64,000 nucleotides of DNA from Prevotellamassilia timonensis (GTDB lineage Bacteria; Bacteroidota; Bacteroidia; Bacteroidales; Bacteroidaceae): positions 247,025 to 311,024 of the forward strand of contig NZ_LT629845.1 in the NCBI RefSeq assembly GCF_900106785.1, written 5' to 3'. The notes beneath the pieces are model-generated. The model did no database searches, had not been told where the DNA came from, and saw only the letters and a list, made by a program, of their open reading frames with translations. Position numbers and translations under genes: made by a program. Positions 8,757 to 17,947 of the stretch are shown piece by piece; positions within the stretch are counted from its first letter, which is position 1, and each line of letters starts with the position of its first letter.

Positions 8757-8921
8757 ATATCGAAATAGGTTGTTTGATTTTACTGACCGCGAATTTACGA
8801 TATACGTCAATAGAGTGTATGCCATAGCACTTGCTTTTCGCCATTTTTTTGTCTCATTTAACACGAATACGCGCCTCAACCATATAAATTGTTAAGTAAA
8901 AATGCTTGAATAGCGCATTTA

Positions 8922-9038
8922 GTAACCCAGTTGCCCGTCATCGTCCACCTCGTCCTCCATATCAGCCGAAAACTTGACACGCTCGGCAAATGCGCCAGTG
9001 ATGAGTGATGGCGTGATAATAGGTTTATACCATTTCGG
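8922..9038 (-). other. In-frame coding-like extension after the YgbA stop
   Basis: Reading on past the TAA at 9039-9041 in the same frame gives a protein-like tail, starting PKWYKPIITPSLITGAFAER and ending DEVDDDGQLGY, then TAA near 8922. There is no ATG at its start. It may be the remnant of another gene. It is not called as a gene. Confidence 0.3.
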
Positions 9039-9335
9039 TTAATGATTTAGCATATGCCGTATGGCGGCAATGGGGTGGTGCCATAGCATGCGAGGGCCCG
9101 CGTAGCGCATGACCGCGCACATCTTTTGTCGCATACAGGGCTTGTAGCAATGAACGGGGCATTTTTTGCAAGTATGCTTCTGGTTGCCAAATTTGCAGCG
9201 CTCGAGTCTAAGCTGGGCATAGTTGAGTAGCTCTTGACATTCTGCACAAAGCTGCTTGCTGTGATGCTTGCCATTGCAGTAGATTTTAATCATCTGTGCA
9301 ACGGTTTGCTTTTCTCGTTCAATTCGTGTTGGCAT
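9039..9335 (-). CDS. YgbA-like 'nitrous oxide-stimulated promoter' family protein
   Basis: A 98-residue cysteine-rich protein. The opening RIEREKQTVAQMIKIYC and the cysteine set CAECQ and CKKCPVHCYKPCMRQKM match the YgbA family named in databases for a nitrogen-oxide-responsive promoter. The closing PRMLWHHPIAAIRHML is also typical. The many Cys and His residues suggest metal binding, but the biochemical role is unknown. It is divergent from thrS. A -7-like box, TACTTTTG, lies at 9370-9377 on its strand. Confidence 0.8.
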   Translation of the reverse strand: MPTRIEREKQTVAQMIKIYCNGKHHSKQLCAECQELLNYAQLRLERCKFGNQKHTCKKCPVHCYKPCMRQKMCAVMRYAGPRMLWHHPIAAIRHMLNH

Positions 9336-9484
9336 ATTATATATATGTATGTTGGTTGATGTTGCGGTGCAAAAGTATCATTATCATTCTGAAAATACTG
9401 CACAGGGCTTTATAAAATATGCAGTAAACTTTCTGCAAGTTAGGCTGCACCTCAGCAATGCAAGGCAAAAAATTGCCTTTTTGC

Positions 9485-9515
9485 TTTGCATTGCATTCGG
9501 TTTGCACTAACTTTG
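9485..9515 (+). promoter_or_regulatory. thrS promoter
   Basis: TTTG (9485-9488), 19 nt, TAACTTTG (9508-9515), 32 nt before the ATG. The leader is short and no T-box is seen. Confidence 0.75.
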
Positions 9516-9547
9516 CCACCAATTAAGAACATACACCAAATAATGTT

Positions 9548-11491
9548 ATGGTAAAAATAACTTTTCCTGATGGGTCTGTACGTGAGTATGAAAACGGCGT
9601 AACAGGTCTGCAAATAGCAGAAAGCATATCGCAGCGTTTGGCGCAAGATGTGCTTGCTTGCGGTGTGAATGGCGAAACGGTAGAACTCAATCGCCCAATT
9701 ACCGAAGACGCTACTATCAATCTTTATAAATGGGACGATGAAGAGGGCAAGCACGCTTTCTGGCATACATCAGCCCACCTCATGGCCGAAGCCATGCAAG
9801 AGTTGTGGCCAGGCACCCAGTTTGGTATTGGTCCGGCTATCGAGAATGGTTTCTATTACGATGTGATGCCACCCGAAGGCGTAGTAATCGGTGAAGCCGA
9901 TTTTGCCAAGATTGAAAAGAAGATGCAAGAACTCGCTCAAAAGAAAGAGTCTCTTGTACGTAAGGACATTTCAAAGGCCGACGCATTGAAGTTCTTTGCC
10001 GATCATGGCCAGACCTACAAAAACGAGTTGATTGAAGAACTCGAAGATGGTCATATCACAACTTACACACAGGGCAATTATACCGACCTTTGCCGTGGCC
10101 CGCACTTGATGAGCACTGCACCTATCAAGGCCATCAAGGTAACATCGGTAAGTTCGGCATATTGGCGTGGCGACGAAAAGCGTCCGATGATGACTCGTGT
10201 GTACGGCATCACCTTCCCCAAGAAGAAGATGCTCGATGAATATCTGCAGATGATAGAGGAAGCCAAGCGCCGTGACCACCGCAAAATTGGCAAGGAAATG
10301 GAACTCTTCATGTTCTCTGACCTCGTGGGTAAGGGCTTGCCAATGTGGTTGCCTAAGGGAACACAGCTCCGTTTGCGCTTGGAAGATTTCTTGAAGAAAA
10401 TACAAAAGCGTTATGGTTATCAGCAGGTTATGACACCTCATATCGGTTCAAAGAACCTTTATGTAACTTCAGGTCACTATGCAAAGTATGGCAAGGATTC
10501 TTTCCAACCCATTCACACACCTGAAGAGGGTGAGGAATACATGCTCAAACCTATGAACTGTCCTCACCACTGTGCAGTTTTTGCATGGCGTCCACGCTCA
10601 TACAAGGAATTGCCCTTCCGTTGTGCAGAGTTTGGTACGGTATACCGCTACGAGCAGAGTGGTGAGCTTCACGGATTGACGCGTGTACGTGGCTTTACTC
10701 AAGACGATGCACACATCTTCTGTGCACCCGAGCAAGTAAAGGACGAGTTCCTTCGTGTGATGGACATCATCATGATTATTTTCAAGGCTCTGAATTTTGA
10801 CAAATTCGAGGCACAGATCTCACTCCGTGACAAGGTGCATCGCGAGAAATACATCGGTTCAGAAGAAAATTGGGAACGTGCCGAACAAGCCATTATCGAG
10901 GCTTGCAAGGAAAAAGGACTGCCCGCACACATCGAATACGGCGAAGCTGCATTCTATGGTCCTAAACTCGACTTTATGGTGAAGGACGCTCTTGGACGTC
11001 GTTGGCAGTTGGGTACCATTCAGGTTGACTACAACCTGCCCGAACGCTTCCAGTTGGAATACACTGGTGCAGACAACCAAAAGCACCGTCCTGTAATGAT
11101 TCACCGTGCGCCGTTCGGTTCTATGGAACGTTTCGTGGCTGTGCTTATCGAGCACACTGCCGGCAAGTTCCCCTTGTGGCTTACTCCCGACCAGGTGGCT
11201 GTGCTGCCTATTTCAGACAAGTTCAACGATTACGCACATAAGGTGAGCGAAGAACTCAATGCACAGGACGTGCGTGCATACGTTGACGACCGTTCGGAGA
11301 AGATTGGTCGTAAGATTCGTGACAACGAAATGAAGCATGTGCCTTATCTGCTCGTAGTGGGCGAGAAAGAGGCTGCCAACGGCACTGTAGCTGTGCGTAA
11401 GCAAGGCGAAGGCGACCAAGGCGTTCTCTCTATTGCCGACTTTGCAAAGAAGGTGAATGATGAAGTAAAGGAAATGACCGAGAAATTCTAA
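9548..11491 (+). CDS. thrS: Threonyl-tRNA synthetase
   Basis: The 647-residue length is normal. It charges tRNA-Thr. An N-terminal TGS domain ([17 protein letters not shown]) is followed by the editing domain with [11 protein letters not shown], the class II catalytic core (motif 2 region [20 protein letters not shown], metal-binding Cys in KPMNCPHHC, motif 3 region [11 protein letters not shown]), and an anticodon-binding domain ([14 protein letters not shown]...VVGEKEA). The gene stands upstream of infC-rpmI-rplT as in many bacteria, but here an accessory scar of 2.5 kb and a terminator separate them. Confidence 0.98.
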   Translation: MVKITFPDGSVREYENGVTGLQIAESISQRLAQDVLACGVNGETVELNRPITEDATINLYKWDDEEGKHAFWHTSAHLMAEAMQELWPGTQFGIGPAIENGFYYDVMPPEGVVIGEADFAKIEKKMQELAQKKESLVRKDISKADALKFFADHGQTYKNELIEELEDGHITTYTQGNYTDLCRGPHLMSTAPIKAIKVTSVSSAYWRGDEKRPMMTRVYGITFPKKKMLDEYLQMIEEAKRRDHRKIGKEMELFMFSDLVGKGLPMWLPKGTQLRLRLEDFLKKIQKRYGYQQVMTPHIGSKNLYVTSGHYAKYGKDSFQPIHTPEEGEEYMLKPMNCPHHCAVFAWRPRSYKELPFRCAEFGTVYRYEQSGELHGLTRVRGFTQDDAHIFCAPEQVKDEFLRVMDIIMIIFKALNFDKFEAQISLRDKVHREKYIGSEENWERAEQAIIEACKEKGLPAHIEYGEAAFYGPKLDFMVKDALGRRWQLGTIQVDYNLPERFQLEYTGADNQKHRPVMIHRAPFGSMERFVAVLIEHTAGKFPLWLTPDQVAVLPISDKFNDYAHKVSEELNAQDVRAYVDDRSEKIGRKIRDNEMKHVPYLLVVGEKEAANGTVAVRKQGEGDQGVLSIADFAKKVNDEVKEMTEKF

Positions 11492-11543
11492 TCAAAATTC
11501 AGAGGTTCATAAGCCATTTCACATAACAACCACATGGCATAAG

Positions 11544-11589
11544 GTGTGCCGTTTACGTATTGTTCAAAACGTAAACGGCACACTTTTTT
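11544..11589 (+). terminator. thrS terminator
   Basis: Perfect 15-bp stem GTGTGCCGTTTACGT / ACGTAAACGGCACAC followed by TTTTTT. Confidence 0.92.
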
Positions 11590-11672
11590 GTGTTACAAAT
11601 TGTGGTGTGCGTGCATACAAGTATTCTGCACTTTAGTCTCGTCGTCAAGCCTCCTCTACATAGTTTTTTGAA

Positions 11673-12170
11673 TTTTGTCTGCACTCTGCACTTTTCGTCT
11701 TAAAGTGCTGATAATCAATTATCTTACGAGTGTAGACAAAAGTACATTTTGTCTGCACTTTGTCTGCACTGCTTGCATTTTTTTGTCTGCACTATCTGCA
11801 CTTTTTGTCTGCACTGCTTGCATTTTTGTCTACACTATCTGCACTTTTGTCTGCACTGTCTGCACGGCTGCCAGCATAGTGGCATCTTGTCTGTATAGAT
11901 TAGAGTTGTCGGTGCAGGCAGTTCGTTGTTACGGTTGTGCGAGGTAGGCGTTTCATTTGGAGTAATAGATAGTACGGCCTCCCGTAATCGTTCTTATTTG
12001 TGGCGGCATGGTAAAACCTACTTGTGCAAAGTGTGATAAGTTGTGCATGAAGTGTTATAGTGCGTGTTGTAGTGCAGACAGGTGTGTAGATGATTTTCAG
12101 GGTTGTCTACACACTTCAAATATCTGATAATCAAACGTTTATGTGTGAAAAGTGCAGAGTGCAGACAAAA
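11673..12170. repeat. Terminal-inverted-repeat element with GTCTGCACT iterons (copy 1)
   Basis: A perfect 23-bp inverted repeat bounds a 498-bp non-coding segment: the left end 11673-11695 (TTTTGTCTGCACTCTGCAC...) and the right end 12148-12170. Matching positions further in carry TGATAATCA and GTGTAGACAA on both sides. Between them GTCTGCACT or GTCTACACT occurs many times (11756-11865). A frame across it is only the translation of the repeats. A related element is at 38357-38787. The function is unknown: a MITE-like element or iterated protein-binding sites are both possible. Confidence 0.75.
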
Positions 12171-12262
12171 CGGCTAAAACCCAATATATGGGGTAGGGTG
12201 ATAACCGTAGCTTGTCTACACTTGTTTGCATAGCTTGCTCGCTCCTTTGGGTCTGGACGCAA

Positions 12263-12314
12263 AAACAGCGTTTCCTGCACCATTCCGAATGGAGTAATAC
12301 AAGAAACGCTGTTT
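12263..12314. terminator. Hairpin at the end of the KilA/Dam remnant
   Basis: AAACAGCGTTTC (12263-12274) pairs with GAAACGCTGTTT (12303-12314), a perfect 12-bp stem with a 28-nt loop. A terminator role is inferred. Confidence 0.55.
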
Positions 12315-12410
12315 CAGCTGTATTCTAATAATGAATTATACAATCTTAATGCCACAAACCTCCCCCGATACATTGCATGTCTCTGTTGACACGGTTTCTT
12401 GCATTATGCG

Positions 12411-12602
12411 CTATAGATTTGACACATTGTATAATGTTTCGTTAGATTGCTGCACAATCCTTCGGGTTGATTTGTTGGGAGTATAGGTCGCCCACGATTT
12501 TGTATCTACGAGATAATACAAATCCCCAAGTGTTGCATACCCTCCAGTCTTGCGAAGCGTGTCTATCACTTGCTGTACCTGTGTATATTTCTGTTGTGCC
12601 AT
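12411..12602 (-). pseudogene. Truncated winged-helix (HARE-HTH-like) protein
   Basis: A 63-residue frame from the ATG at 12602. The segments VQQVIDTLRKTGGYATLGDL and WATYTPNKSTRRIVQQ look like the winged-helix domain found at the N-terminus of some restriction and regulatory proteins. The frame stops soon after TRRIVQQSNE, where such proteins usually continue, so it is probably a fragment. It follows the KilA-N pseudogene by 8 nt, which suggests one old operon with the Dam remnant. Confidence 0.5.
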
Positions 12603-12610
12603 AATCAATT

Positions 12611-13410
12611 TTACTTTAATAAGTTTCTACCTCCTGTACCTTCGAGAATTCTCATTTGTTGGATAGCAATCTGATTCAGTTTAATGAGCCGTTCTGATTG
12701 TGGCATTCCATCGTTGATAAACACAGCATTTAGATTCTCCATATTTGATAGGCAGATAAGCTCGTTGATGCTTGCGTAATCACGAATGTTGCCTTTCTTG
12801 TCTGGATTCTGCTCACGCCATTGCCTTGCCGTCATACCAAACATGGCTATGTTGAGAACATCGGCTTCGTCGGCATACTTCATAGCTGCTTGTTCACGTG
12901 TCACCTCGTTTGGAATAAGATTTTCCTTAATTGCATCTGTGTGAATACGATATTTATCTTTGACAATTCACGTTTGGCAGACCACGCCAATTGCTTCTGC
13001 TCGTCAGCTTTAAGACGTTGATACTCTTTTACTAATAAAAGTTGGAATCGAGGACTTATCCACATTCCAAAATGATAGGCAATGTCACGATGGGCATATG
13101 TTCCACCATATCGACCAGCTTTTGCCATAATGCCAATTGCGCCTGTTCTTTGAATCCAAGCTTTCACAGAAAGTACGAAGTTGTTGCTTCCTGCTGCATT
13201 TTTAATTGTATCGAATTCGGTACAATTAAAATTCGGATTATATAGTATTTCCCATTCGCCGAGATATTCTATTGTACTTTTGAGACTCAACCATCTGAAA
13301 ATTACGTGCTCCTGCATTTGGCTATGTGCCATATCAGTCAAAGAGATATAATCCTCGCTTTGCACACTAACAACAGATATTTCTGCATTTTCAACTTTTA
13401 TCTTAGCCAT
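12611..13410 (-). pseudogene. KilA-N domain protein, broken by a one-base frameshift
   Basis: The upstream frame (13410 to about 12950) carries a KilA-N domain: YISLTDMAHS, FVLSVKAWIQRTGAIGIMAK, GRYGGTYAHRDIAYHFGMWI, SPRFQLLLVKEYQRLKADE. After AKRELSKI it goes out of frame and reads to a stop at 12901. The other frame continues the same protein: YRIHTDAIKENLIPNE then VTREQAAMKYADEADVLNIA. The loss of one A or T near 12952-12956 explains the break. KilA-N is a DNA-binding domain common in phages and mobile islands. The whole gene would encode about 265 residues. Without the correct base, only a truncated product can be made. Confidence 0.75.
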
Positions 13411-13415
13411 AATCC

Positions 13416-13553
13416 TTAGTCTTTAGTTGCCACAAATCTGTATGTAACATTTGCCAAATTATCAAAGTCCGCTGTGAGTTTTGCTTCCAGTTGTTCGATG
13501 AACTGTTCTTTACCGCCGACCCATTTGATGAATGTTTTTGCTTTTGTATTCAT
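13416..13553 (-). pseudogene. Remnant of a Dam-type DNA adenine methylase (N-terminus only)
   Basis: A 45-codon frame from the ATG at 13553. It begins MNTKAKTFIKWVGGKEQFIE, which holds the K-W-V-G-G-K motif that opens Dam/DpnM adenine methyltransferases. Where the family has the SAM-binding PFVGGG motif, this frame reads RFVATKD and stops. Everything after is missing, so the gene has been deleted internally. It is the first gene of the decayed cluster Dam, KilA-N, winged helix. A TACTTTTG box on its strand is at 13631-13638. Confidence 0.65.
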
Positions 13554-14051
13554 ATTATTCTTAATTGTCTATTCTCGAATTTGAACTGCTAAGTTATAAA
13601 AAATGACGTATTTTCCAGAGTTTTATTGTGCAAAAGTACACTTATCTTGCGTGAAGGTACGAAAGTGCATATAGACGTATTGGCACCTTTTTAGAGTGGT
13701 TTCATAACTAAAATCTTCCGCCCCCTTTTTTCTGGGGGTGGAAAATTTTGCCTTATGACGGAGTTGGCTCTTGCTTGCTGAATTTACGTGTTTGTAAGGG
13801 GACTTCAAGCATTTTCTCTATGCCAGCCTTTGCTATAAAGACAAAGGTAAAGGCCTTATTTTGTAACGACGTGATGAAAAATACGTGTAAAAAACATAGT
13901 TATGCTTTGATATTCAAAAAAGAAGGTGTAAATTTGCAGCCGATAAAAACTAAAATAAAAGAAAGTTGAAAGTCTACAAGGATACGTGGCGCGTGAAAAA
14001 TCGCTCGTTCACTTGTCAACTCGTAAACTTATAAACTCAAATACTCATTTA
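13554..14051. other. Intergenic region between the Dam remnant and infC
   Basis: It holds the outward promoters for the Dam remnant and for infC. No gene was recognised. Confidence 0.5.
13906..13936 (+). promoter_or_regulatory. Promoter of infC-rpmI-rplT
   Basis: TTTG (13906-13909), 19 nt, TAAATTTG (13929-13936). It gives an untranslated leader of about 110 nt before infC. Confidence 0.75.
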
Positions 14052-14741
14052 ATGCCAGCACCGCAGAAGAATAATCGCCGCGACCGCAATAACAACAAGC
14101 CACAGCATCGCATTAACGAACAGATACGTTGCCGCGAGGTACGTATTGTAGGTGATGATGTAGAATCTGAAGTAATGCCCACGCGTCAGGCCATTCAGCT
14201 TGCGCAGCAAAAGGGTGTTGACCTCGTAGAGATCTCCCCCAATGCTGTTCCGCCTGTATGTCGCTTGATCAACTATTCAAAGTTCCTCTATCAGCAGAAA
14301 AAGCGCCAGAAGGAGCTCAAGGCCAAGCAGGTTAAAATAGAGGTGAAGGAAATTCGCTTCGGACCGCAAACTGATGAGCATGATTACAACTTTAAGTTGA
14401 AGCATGCCAAGGAGTTCTTGTCTGAGGGTGACAAGGTAAAGGCTTATGTATTCTTCCGTGGCCGTTCTATATTGTTCAAGGAACAGGGCGAGGTGCTTCT
14501 GCTCCGTTTTGCCAATGACCTTGAAGAATATGGCAAGGTCGAACAAATGCCTGTGCTTGAGGGTAAGCGCATGATACTTTTTATCGCGCCCAAAAAGACT
14601 GCAGCCCCCAAGAAGGTTGAGGCTGTGGCCGACGCCAGTGAGGCTCAGGAAGAACAGACTCCAAAGCCTGTAAAGAAGGCTCCTCAGGTGAAGGCCAAGA
14701 AAGAGTATACTGGTCCTTTTGTTGAGGGCGAGGATTTCTAA
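14052..14741 (+). CDS. infC: Translation initiation factor IF-3
   Basis: A 229-residue protein from the ATG at 14052. An in-frame start at 13986 would add 22 residues unlike the family. IF-3 binds the 30S subunit and checks start-codon pairing. The N-domain shows [20 protein letters not shown] and [15 protein letters not shown], the linker [17 protein letters not shown] lysine-rich helix, and the C-domain [22 protein letters not shown]-terminal tail of about 45 residues rich in Lys, Ala and Pro is longer than in E. coli, as is common in Bacteroidetes. First gene of the infC-rpmI-rplT operon. Confidence 0.96.
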   Translation: MPAPQKNNRRDRNNNKPQHRINEQIRCREVRIVGDDVESEVMPTRQAIQLAQQKGVDLVEISPNAVPPVCRLINYSKFLYQQKKRQKELKAKQVKIEVKEIRFGPQTDEHDYNFKLKHAKEFLSEGDKVKAYVFFRGRSILFKEQGEVLLLRFANDLEEYGKVEQMPVLEGKRMILFIAPKKTAAPKKVEAVADASEAQEEQTPKPVKKAPQVKAKKEYTGPFVEGEDF

Positions 14742-14845
14742 TCTTTGCGCTCGGGTAAAAGAAGCAATAACTGAATAGCTCGCGCGCTACGTTCGGTATC
14801 TCACGTAGCCGCAGTGATATATTAACAATAAAACAACAAAAGAAA

Positions 14846-15043
14846 ATGCCAAAAGTAAAGACTAATTCTGGTGCAAAGAAGCGTTTCGCTCTCACTGGAA
14901 CGGGTAAGATCAAAAGACGTCATGCTTACCACAGTCACATTCTGACTAAGAAGACTAAGAAGCAGAAGCGTAACCTTGACCACGTAGCTATCATCGACAG
15001 CACTAACCGCCGTCAGGTTCGCGAACTCCTCTGCCTCCGTTAA
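14846..15043 (+). CDS. rpmI: 50S ribosomal protein L35
   Basis: A 65-residue very basic protein. [20 protein letters not shown] and the [17 protein letters not shown] segment are typical of L35 (bL35). Middle gene of the operon. The 104-nt gap before it and the 153-nt gap after it are long enough to hold an autoregulatory leader, but none was recognised. Confidence 0.97.
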   Translation: MPKVKTNSGAKKRFALTGTGKIKRRHAYHSHILTKKTKKQKRNLDHVAIIDSTNRRQVRELLCLR

Positions 15044-15196
15044 TCCTCTTAGCGGGTTTAACTGTAAAGGAGCAATCCAAACCTTTTAATCTTTCACATT
15101 AAAGTCTAACCGGATGTTCAGCTTCCAAGTTCGTCTGTCATGCAACTAAAAATATAATGTGGCAGCCGACGCTAACTTCCAAAATGTAACAACAAA

Positions 15197-15541
15197 ATGC
15201 CAAGATCAGTAAATCACGTAGCTTCAAGAGCTAAGCGTAAGAGAATTCTCAAACTCACTCGCGGTTACTATGGTGCCCGCAAGAATGTTTGGACCGTAGC
15301 CAAGAATACTTGGGAAAAGGGTCTGACTTATGCCTTCCGCGACCGTCGTAACAAAAAGCGCAATTTCCGTGCTTTGTGGATTCAGCGTATCAACGCTGCA
15401 GCTCGTCTCGAAGGTCTTTCTTACTCACAGCTCATGGGTGGTTTGCACAAGGCTGGTATCGAGATCAACCGTAAGGTGCTCGCCGACCTCGCTGTAAACA
15501 ATCCTCAGGCTTTCAAGGCCATCGTAGCTAAGGCTAAGTAA
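15197..15541 (+). CDS. rplT: 50S ribosomal protein L20
   Basis: A 114-residue protein. [20 protein letters not shown], then [16 protein letters not shown] and [15 protein letters not shown], are standard for L20 (bL20), which is needed early in 50S assembly. In other bacteria L20 represses its own operon by binding the mRNA. The 153-nt gap upstream could carry such a site. The operon ends with a strong terminator 40 nt downstream. Confidence 0.98.
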   Translation: MPRSVNHVASRAKRKRILKLTRGYYGARKNVWTVAKNTWEKGLTYAFRDRRNKKRNFRALWIQRINAAARLEGLSYSQLMGGLHKAGIEINRKVLADLAVNNPQAFKAIVAKAK

Positions 15542-15582
15542 TTAGTGCCGATAAGCACATTACAGCTCAATACGAAAAGTAT

Positions 15583-15620
15583 AACGGGAGAATGCACGTA
15601 AGTGCTTCTCCCGTTTTTTC
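15583..15620 (+). terminator. Terminator of the infC-rpmI-rplT operon
   Basis: AACGGGAGAAtGCAC / AGTGCTTCTCCCGTT followed by TTTTTT. Confidence 0.92.
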
Positions 15621-15700
15621 AATATATGCAGGTGTTTTGCAGGGTGACAATGGCCCCCTCTTTATAGCATGAGTTTTATTGCCATCTGGTAAAACGTAGA

Positions 15701-15917
15701 CATGCGAACGCACTCAAGCACTAAGCGCTACCACTAAACGCTAACTCTAATGGGGGCGACGCGTCCCGCGTCGGGAATAAAGGCAAAGGCTCACAGGCAG
15801 AAGTGTAATTACTGCTGTCTGTGAGCCTTTATTTAGTGTATAAACATTGCATTTTCCCGACGCGGGACGCGTCGCCCCCATTAGAGGTAGCGTTAAGTGC
15901 TTGAGTCTGTTCGCATG
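15701..15917. repeat. Long palindromic element, GGGGGCGACGCGTCCCGCG family (copy 1)
   Basis: A nested inverted repeat. The outer arms CATGCGAAC..ACTCAAGCAC and their complement flank TAATGGGGGCGACGCGTC + CCGCGTCGGGA at 15748-15775, repeated in reverse at 15855-15882. In the middle AAGGCTCACAGGCAG pairs with CTGTCTGTGAGCCTT. The core recurs at 26934-27100 and as a half copy at 62122-62152. Confidence 0.85.
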
Positions 15918-15970
15918 TTAACGTTCCGTTTCACCGGACAGCGAACACCAAGTATGAACGCCTATTTATT

Positions 15971-16023
15971 ACAGGCCCGGGTTTGCTCTCCAACATTTAA
16001 GATGAGTGCATACCCGGGCCTGT
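15971..16023 (-). terminator. Hairpin after the 106-residue hypothetical gene
   Basis: ACAGGCCCGGGT pairs with ACCCGGGCCTGT. A perfect 12-bp GC-rich stem without a T-run. Confidence 0.55.
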
Positions 16024-16043
16024 GATGTGTTGTGATAGTAAAG

Positions 16044-16364
16044 TTATGCGCCGTCGTCGTGAATGGCTTGTGTAATGCCCGACTGCTTGACCATAATGCA
16101 GAAGCACATAAAGAAGAGGGCGCGCCAGCCCAGATTGATGTTGAAGGGCATGAGCGTAAGCACGCTTGCAATCTGTGCATACGACACGTAAACGGTTTGT
16201 TCTGATGTCAGTTTAATGCCCATGATGTCGGCGTAGCATTTCTTTAGTGTCTGTATGGCGCTTGTGCGCTTAAGCCATTGTGTGAGAGTGGCAAGCGTGA
16301 GCAGATTGATGAGTTTCCACTCGGGATTGGCTGCGTTGTGAAGTGTCAAATTGTTCTTTTGCAT
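16044..16364 (-). CDS. Hypothetical protein with two hydrophobic segments
   Basis: A 106-residue protein that I do not recognise. It has an N-terminal amphipathic part (EWKLINLLTLATLTQWLKRT), a middle segment with TSEQTVYVSYAQIASVLTLM, and a hydrophobic stretch WRALFFMCFCIMVK near the C-terminus that could cross the membrane. It stands alone on the minus strand, and a GC-rich hairpin lies just after its stop. Frames on the other strand here are shorter and less convincing. It could be a small membrane protein. Confidence 0.5.
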   Translation of the reverse strand: MQKNNLTLHNAANPEWKLINLLTLATLTQWLKRTSAIQTLKKCYADIMGIKLTSEQTVYVSYAQIASVLTLMPFNINLGWRALFFMCFCIMVKQSGITQAIHDDGA

Positions 16365-16618
16365 GGCTGTGTATTTTGTGAGTTGTTTTATGTAGCAGCT
16401 CGTTGGAAAGTGAGCTTAGGCTGCTTTCAAAATCGTGATGCAAAGGAACGTATGAAATGTGACAGTCTACGACAATGGCGAATTTATATGTTAATTTAGT
16501 TGTTTTTGCTGCGTTTTTCTGCGTTGTAAGGCGCGATTTTACTGTTTTGCTGCCATTACGAGCCTATTTTGCAGCGTGTCAGTCTGTATAATTTGTATTG
16601 TGATAGGCAGTTGCCTGT

Positions 16619-17269
16619 TCATACAAGTTTGAGTAATTCGGCAGGTTGGTTGATAAAATGTGTGTCGCGTTGTAGTGGTAGTGAGCGCAGAAAGTCCTCG
16701 TCTCTGAACCCCCAGGTGACCAAGGCACATGGCAGTCCGGCATTTTTGGCTGTTTCAAGGTCAACTTCGGAGTCGCCAACGTATATGGCATGGTCGGCCG
16801 TAGTGCCTAAATCGTGCATGGCTTTAAGCACTGCGTCGGGGTTGGGCTTGCGGCGCACGGTTTTGCTTTCGCCCACGGCGGAGTCAATGTATCCTTTGAA
16901 AAAGCGCTCGGCCAGTTCTTGCACAGCGGGGTCCAGCTTGTTCGATACGATGGCCATTTTTATTTGCTTTGATTTGAGTGTTTCAAGCAGTTGCATGATG
17001 CCGGGGTAGGGGCGTGTGGTGTCCAGGCAGTGTGCCACATAATGTGTGCGGAATGTTTGGAACACCGTTTCAAAATCATCACCCGTTACGGCATTGTCGA
17101 CGGCGTTTGTCATCAAATATCTGATGCCGTTTCCCAAAAAACGTCGAATGTCTTTGATGGAACGTTCTTTCAGTCGGTGTGTACGCAGCGCGTAGTTCAC
17201 GCTGTTTGCAAGGTTGTCCAATGTGTCAAGCAGTGTGCCGTCCAAATCAAAGATAATGGTGTCAAGCAT
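16619..17269 (-). CDS. HAD-family hydrolase, phosphoglycolate phosphatase-like
   Basis: A 216-residue protein from the ATG at 17269, the start that opens directly on the HAD motif I, DTIIFDLDGTLLDT. The longer frame upstream has no family similarity. Motif II is in MAIVSNK, motif III lysine in KPNPDAVL, and motif IV in IYVGDSEVDLETAKNAG. The cap domain lies between motifs I and II. This layout is that of Gph/PGP-like phosphatases, which act on phosphoglycolate or similar small phosphates. The exact substrate cannot be told. A TAATTTTG box lies at 17300-17307 on its strand. Confidence 0.87.
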   Translation of the reverse strand: MLDTIIFDLDGTLLDTLDNLANSVNYALRTHRLKERSIKDIRRFLGNGIRYLMTNAVDNAVTGDDFETVFQTFRTHYVAHCLDTTRPYPGIMQLLETLKSKQIKMAIVSNKLDPAVQELAERFFKGYIDSAVGESKTVRRKPNPDAVLKAMHDLGTTADHAIYVGDSEVDLETAKNAGLPCALVTWGFRDEDFLRSLPLQRDTHFINQPAELLKLV

Positions 17270-17330
17270 AATGATGTAGTTTTTAGTTTTGTGCTGTTGC
17301 AAAATTACTGCTAAATTATTCATGCGCCAC

Positions 17331-17360
17331 TTTGTTTGCAGAGTTTTTTTCGTACCTTTG
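17331..17360 (+). promoter_or_regulatory. Promoter of the glyoxalase gene
   Basis: TTTG (17331-17334), 18 nt, TACCTTTG (17353-17360), 32 nt before the ATG. Confidence 0.65.
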
Positions 17361-17391
17361 TAAACAAACCAAAGTATCAATTCAGACTGCA

Positions 17392-17769
17392 ATGGAAGTA
17401 ACAGCTAAATTTGATCATTTCAACATCAATGTGCTCGATTTGAAGCGCAGCATAGAGTTTTATGGCAAGGCACTTGGTCTTAAGCCTTGTGGTGAGATTG
17501 AAGGGCCGGACGGTGCGTTCAAAATCGTGTATTTGAAAAACGAATTGAGTGATTTCAAGTTAGAACTCACTTGGTTGCGTGACCGCAAAGACCCCTATGA
17601 ACTGGGTGACAATGAATCGCACATTTGCCTGCGTGTGCCTGGTGATTATGATGCGGTGCGTGCTTATCATAAAGAAATGGGGTGCGTGTGCTTCGAGAAC
17701 GAAGAGATGGGACTCTATTTCATTAACGATCCTGATGACTATTGGATTGAAGTGCTGCCTATGAAGTAG
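17392..17769 (+). CDS. Glyoxalase I / VOC-family protein (lactoylglutathione lyase-like)
   Basis: A 125-residue protein from the ATG at 17392. The metal-binding and fold residues are in KFDHFNINVLDLKRSIEFY (His near residue 7), DFKLELTW, ESHICLRV (second His) and YFINDPDDYWIEVLP (Glu near the end). These are the four usual ligands of glyoxalase I, which detoxifies methylglyoxal. Bacteroidales often lack glutathione, so the physiological thiol is unknown. It could also be another VOC enzyme. It is divergent from the HAD phosphatase gene. Confidence 0.85.
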   Translation: MEVTAKFDHFNINVLDLKRSIEFYGKALGLKPCGEIEGPDGAFKIVYLKNELSDFKLELTWLRDRKDPYELGDNESHICLRVPGDYDAVRAYHKEMGCVCFENEEMGLYFINDPDDYWIEVLPMK

Positions 17770-17947
17770 TGCTTGGGCAGGATTAGTAATACAGGTTCAA
17801 TTTTTATTTTGTAAGTAGGTGGGCGCAGCTTTTGCGCAGAAGGTACTTTTGTGGTATAACACTTGAAGCCTACTCGTCGTAATAATAGCAAACAAAAAAT
17901 GGCGGCATGGCAGCAGCCGGCCGCTTGTTTATGCAAATATTTCAATT

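Noticed and set aside
11675..11947. 90-residue frame rich in C, T, A, L and S over the GTCTGCACT region
   Set aside because: It is the direct translation of the short repeats, with no start context and no family resemblance.
11700..12170. Possible CRISPR array from the repeated GTCTGCACT units
   Set aside because: The units are short, occur in both orientations with uneven gaps of a few bases, and there are no spacers of constant length and no cas genes.
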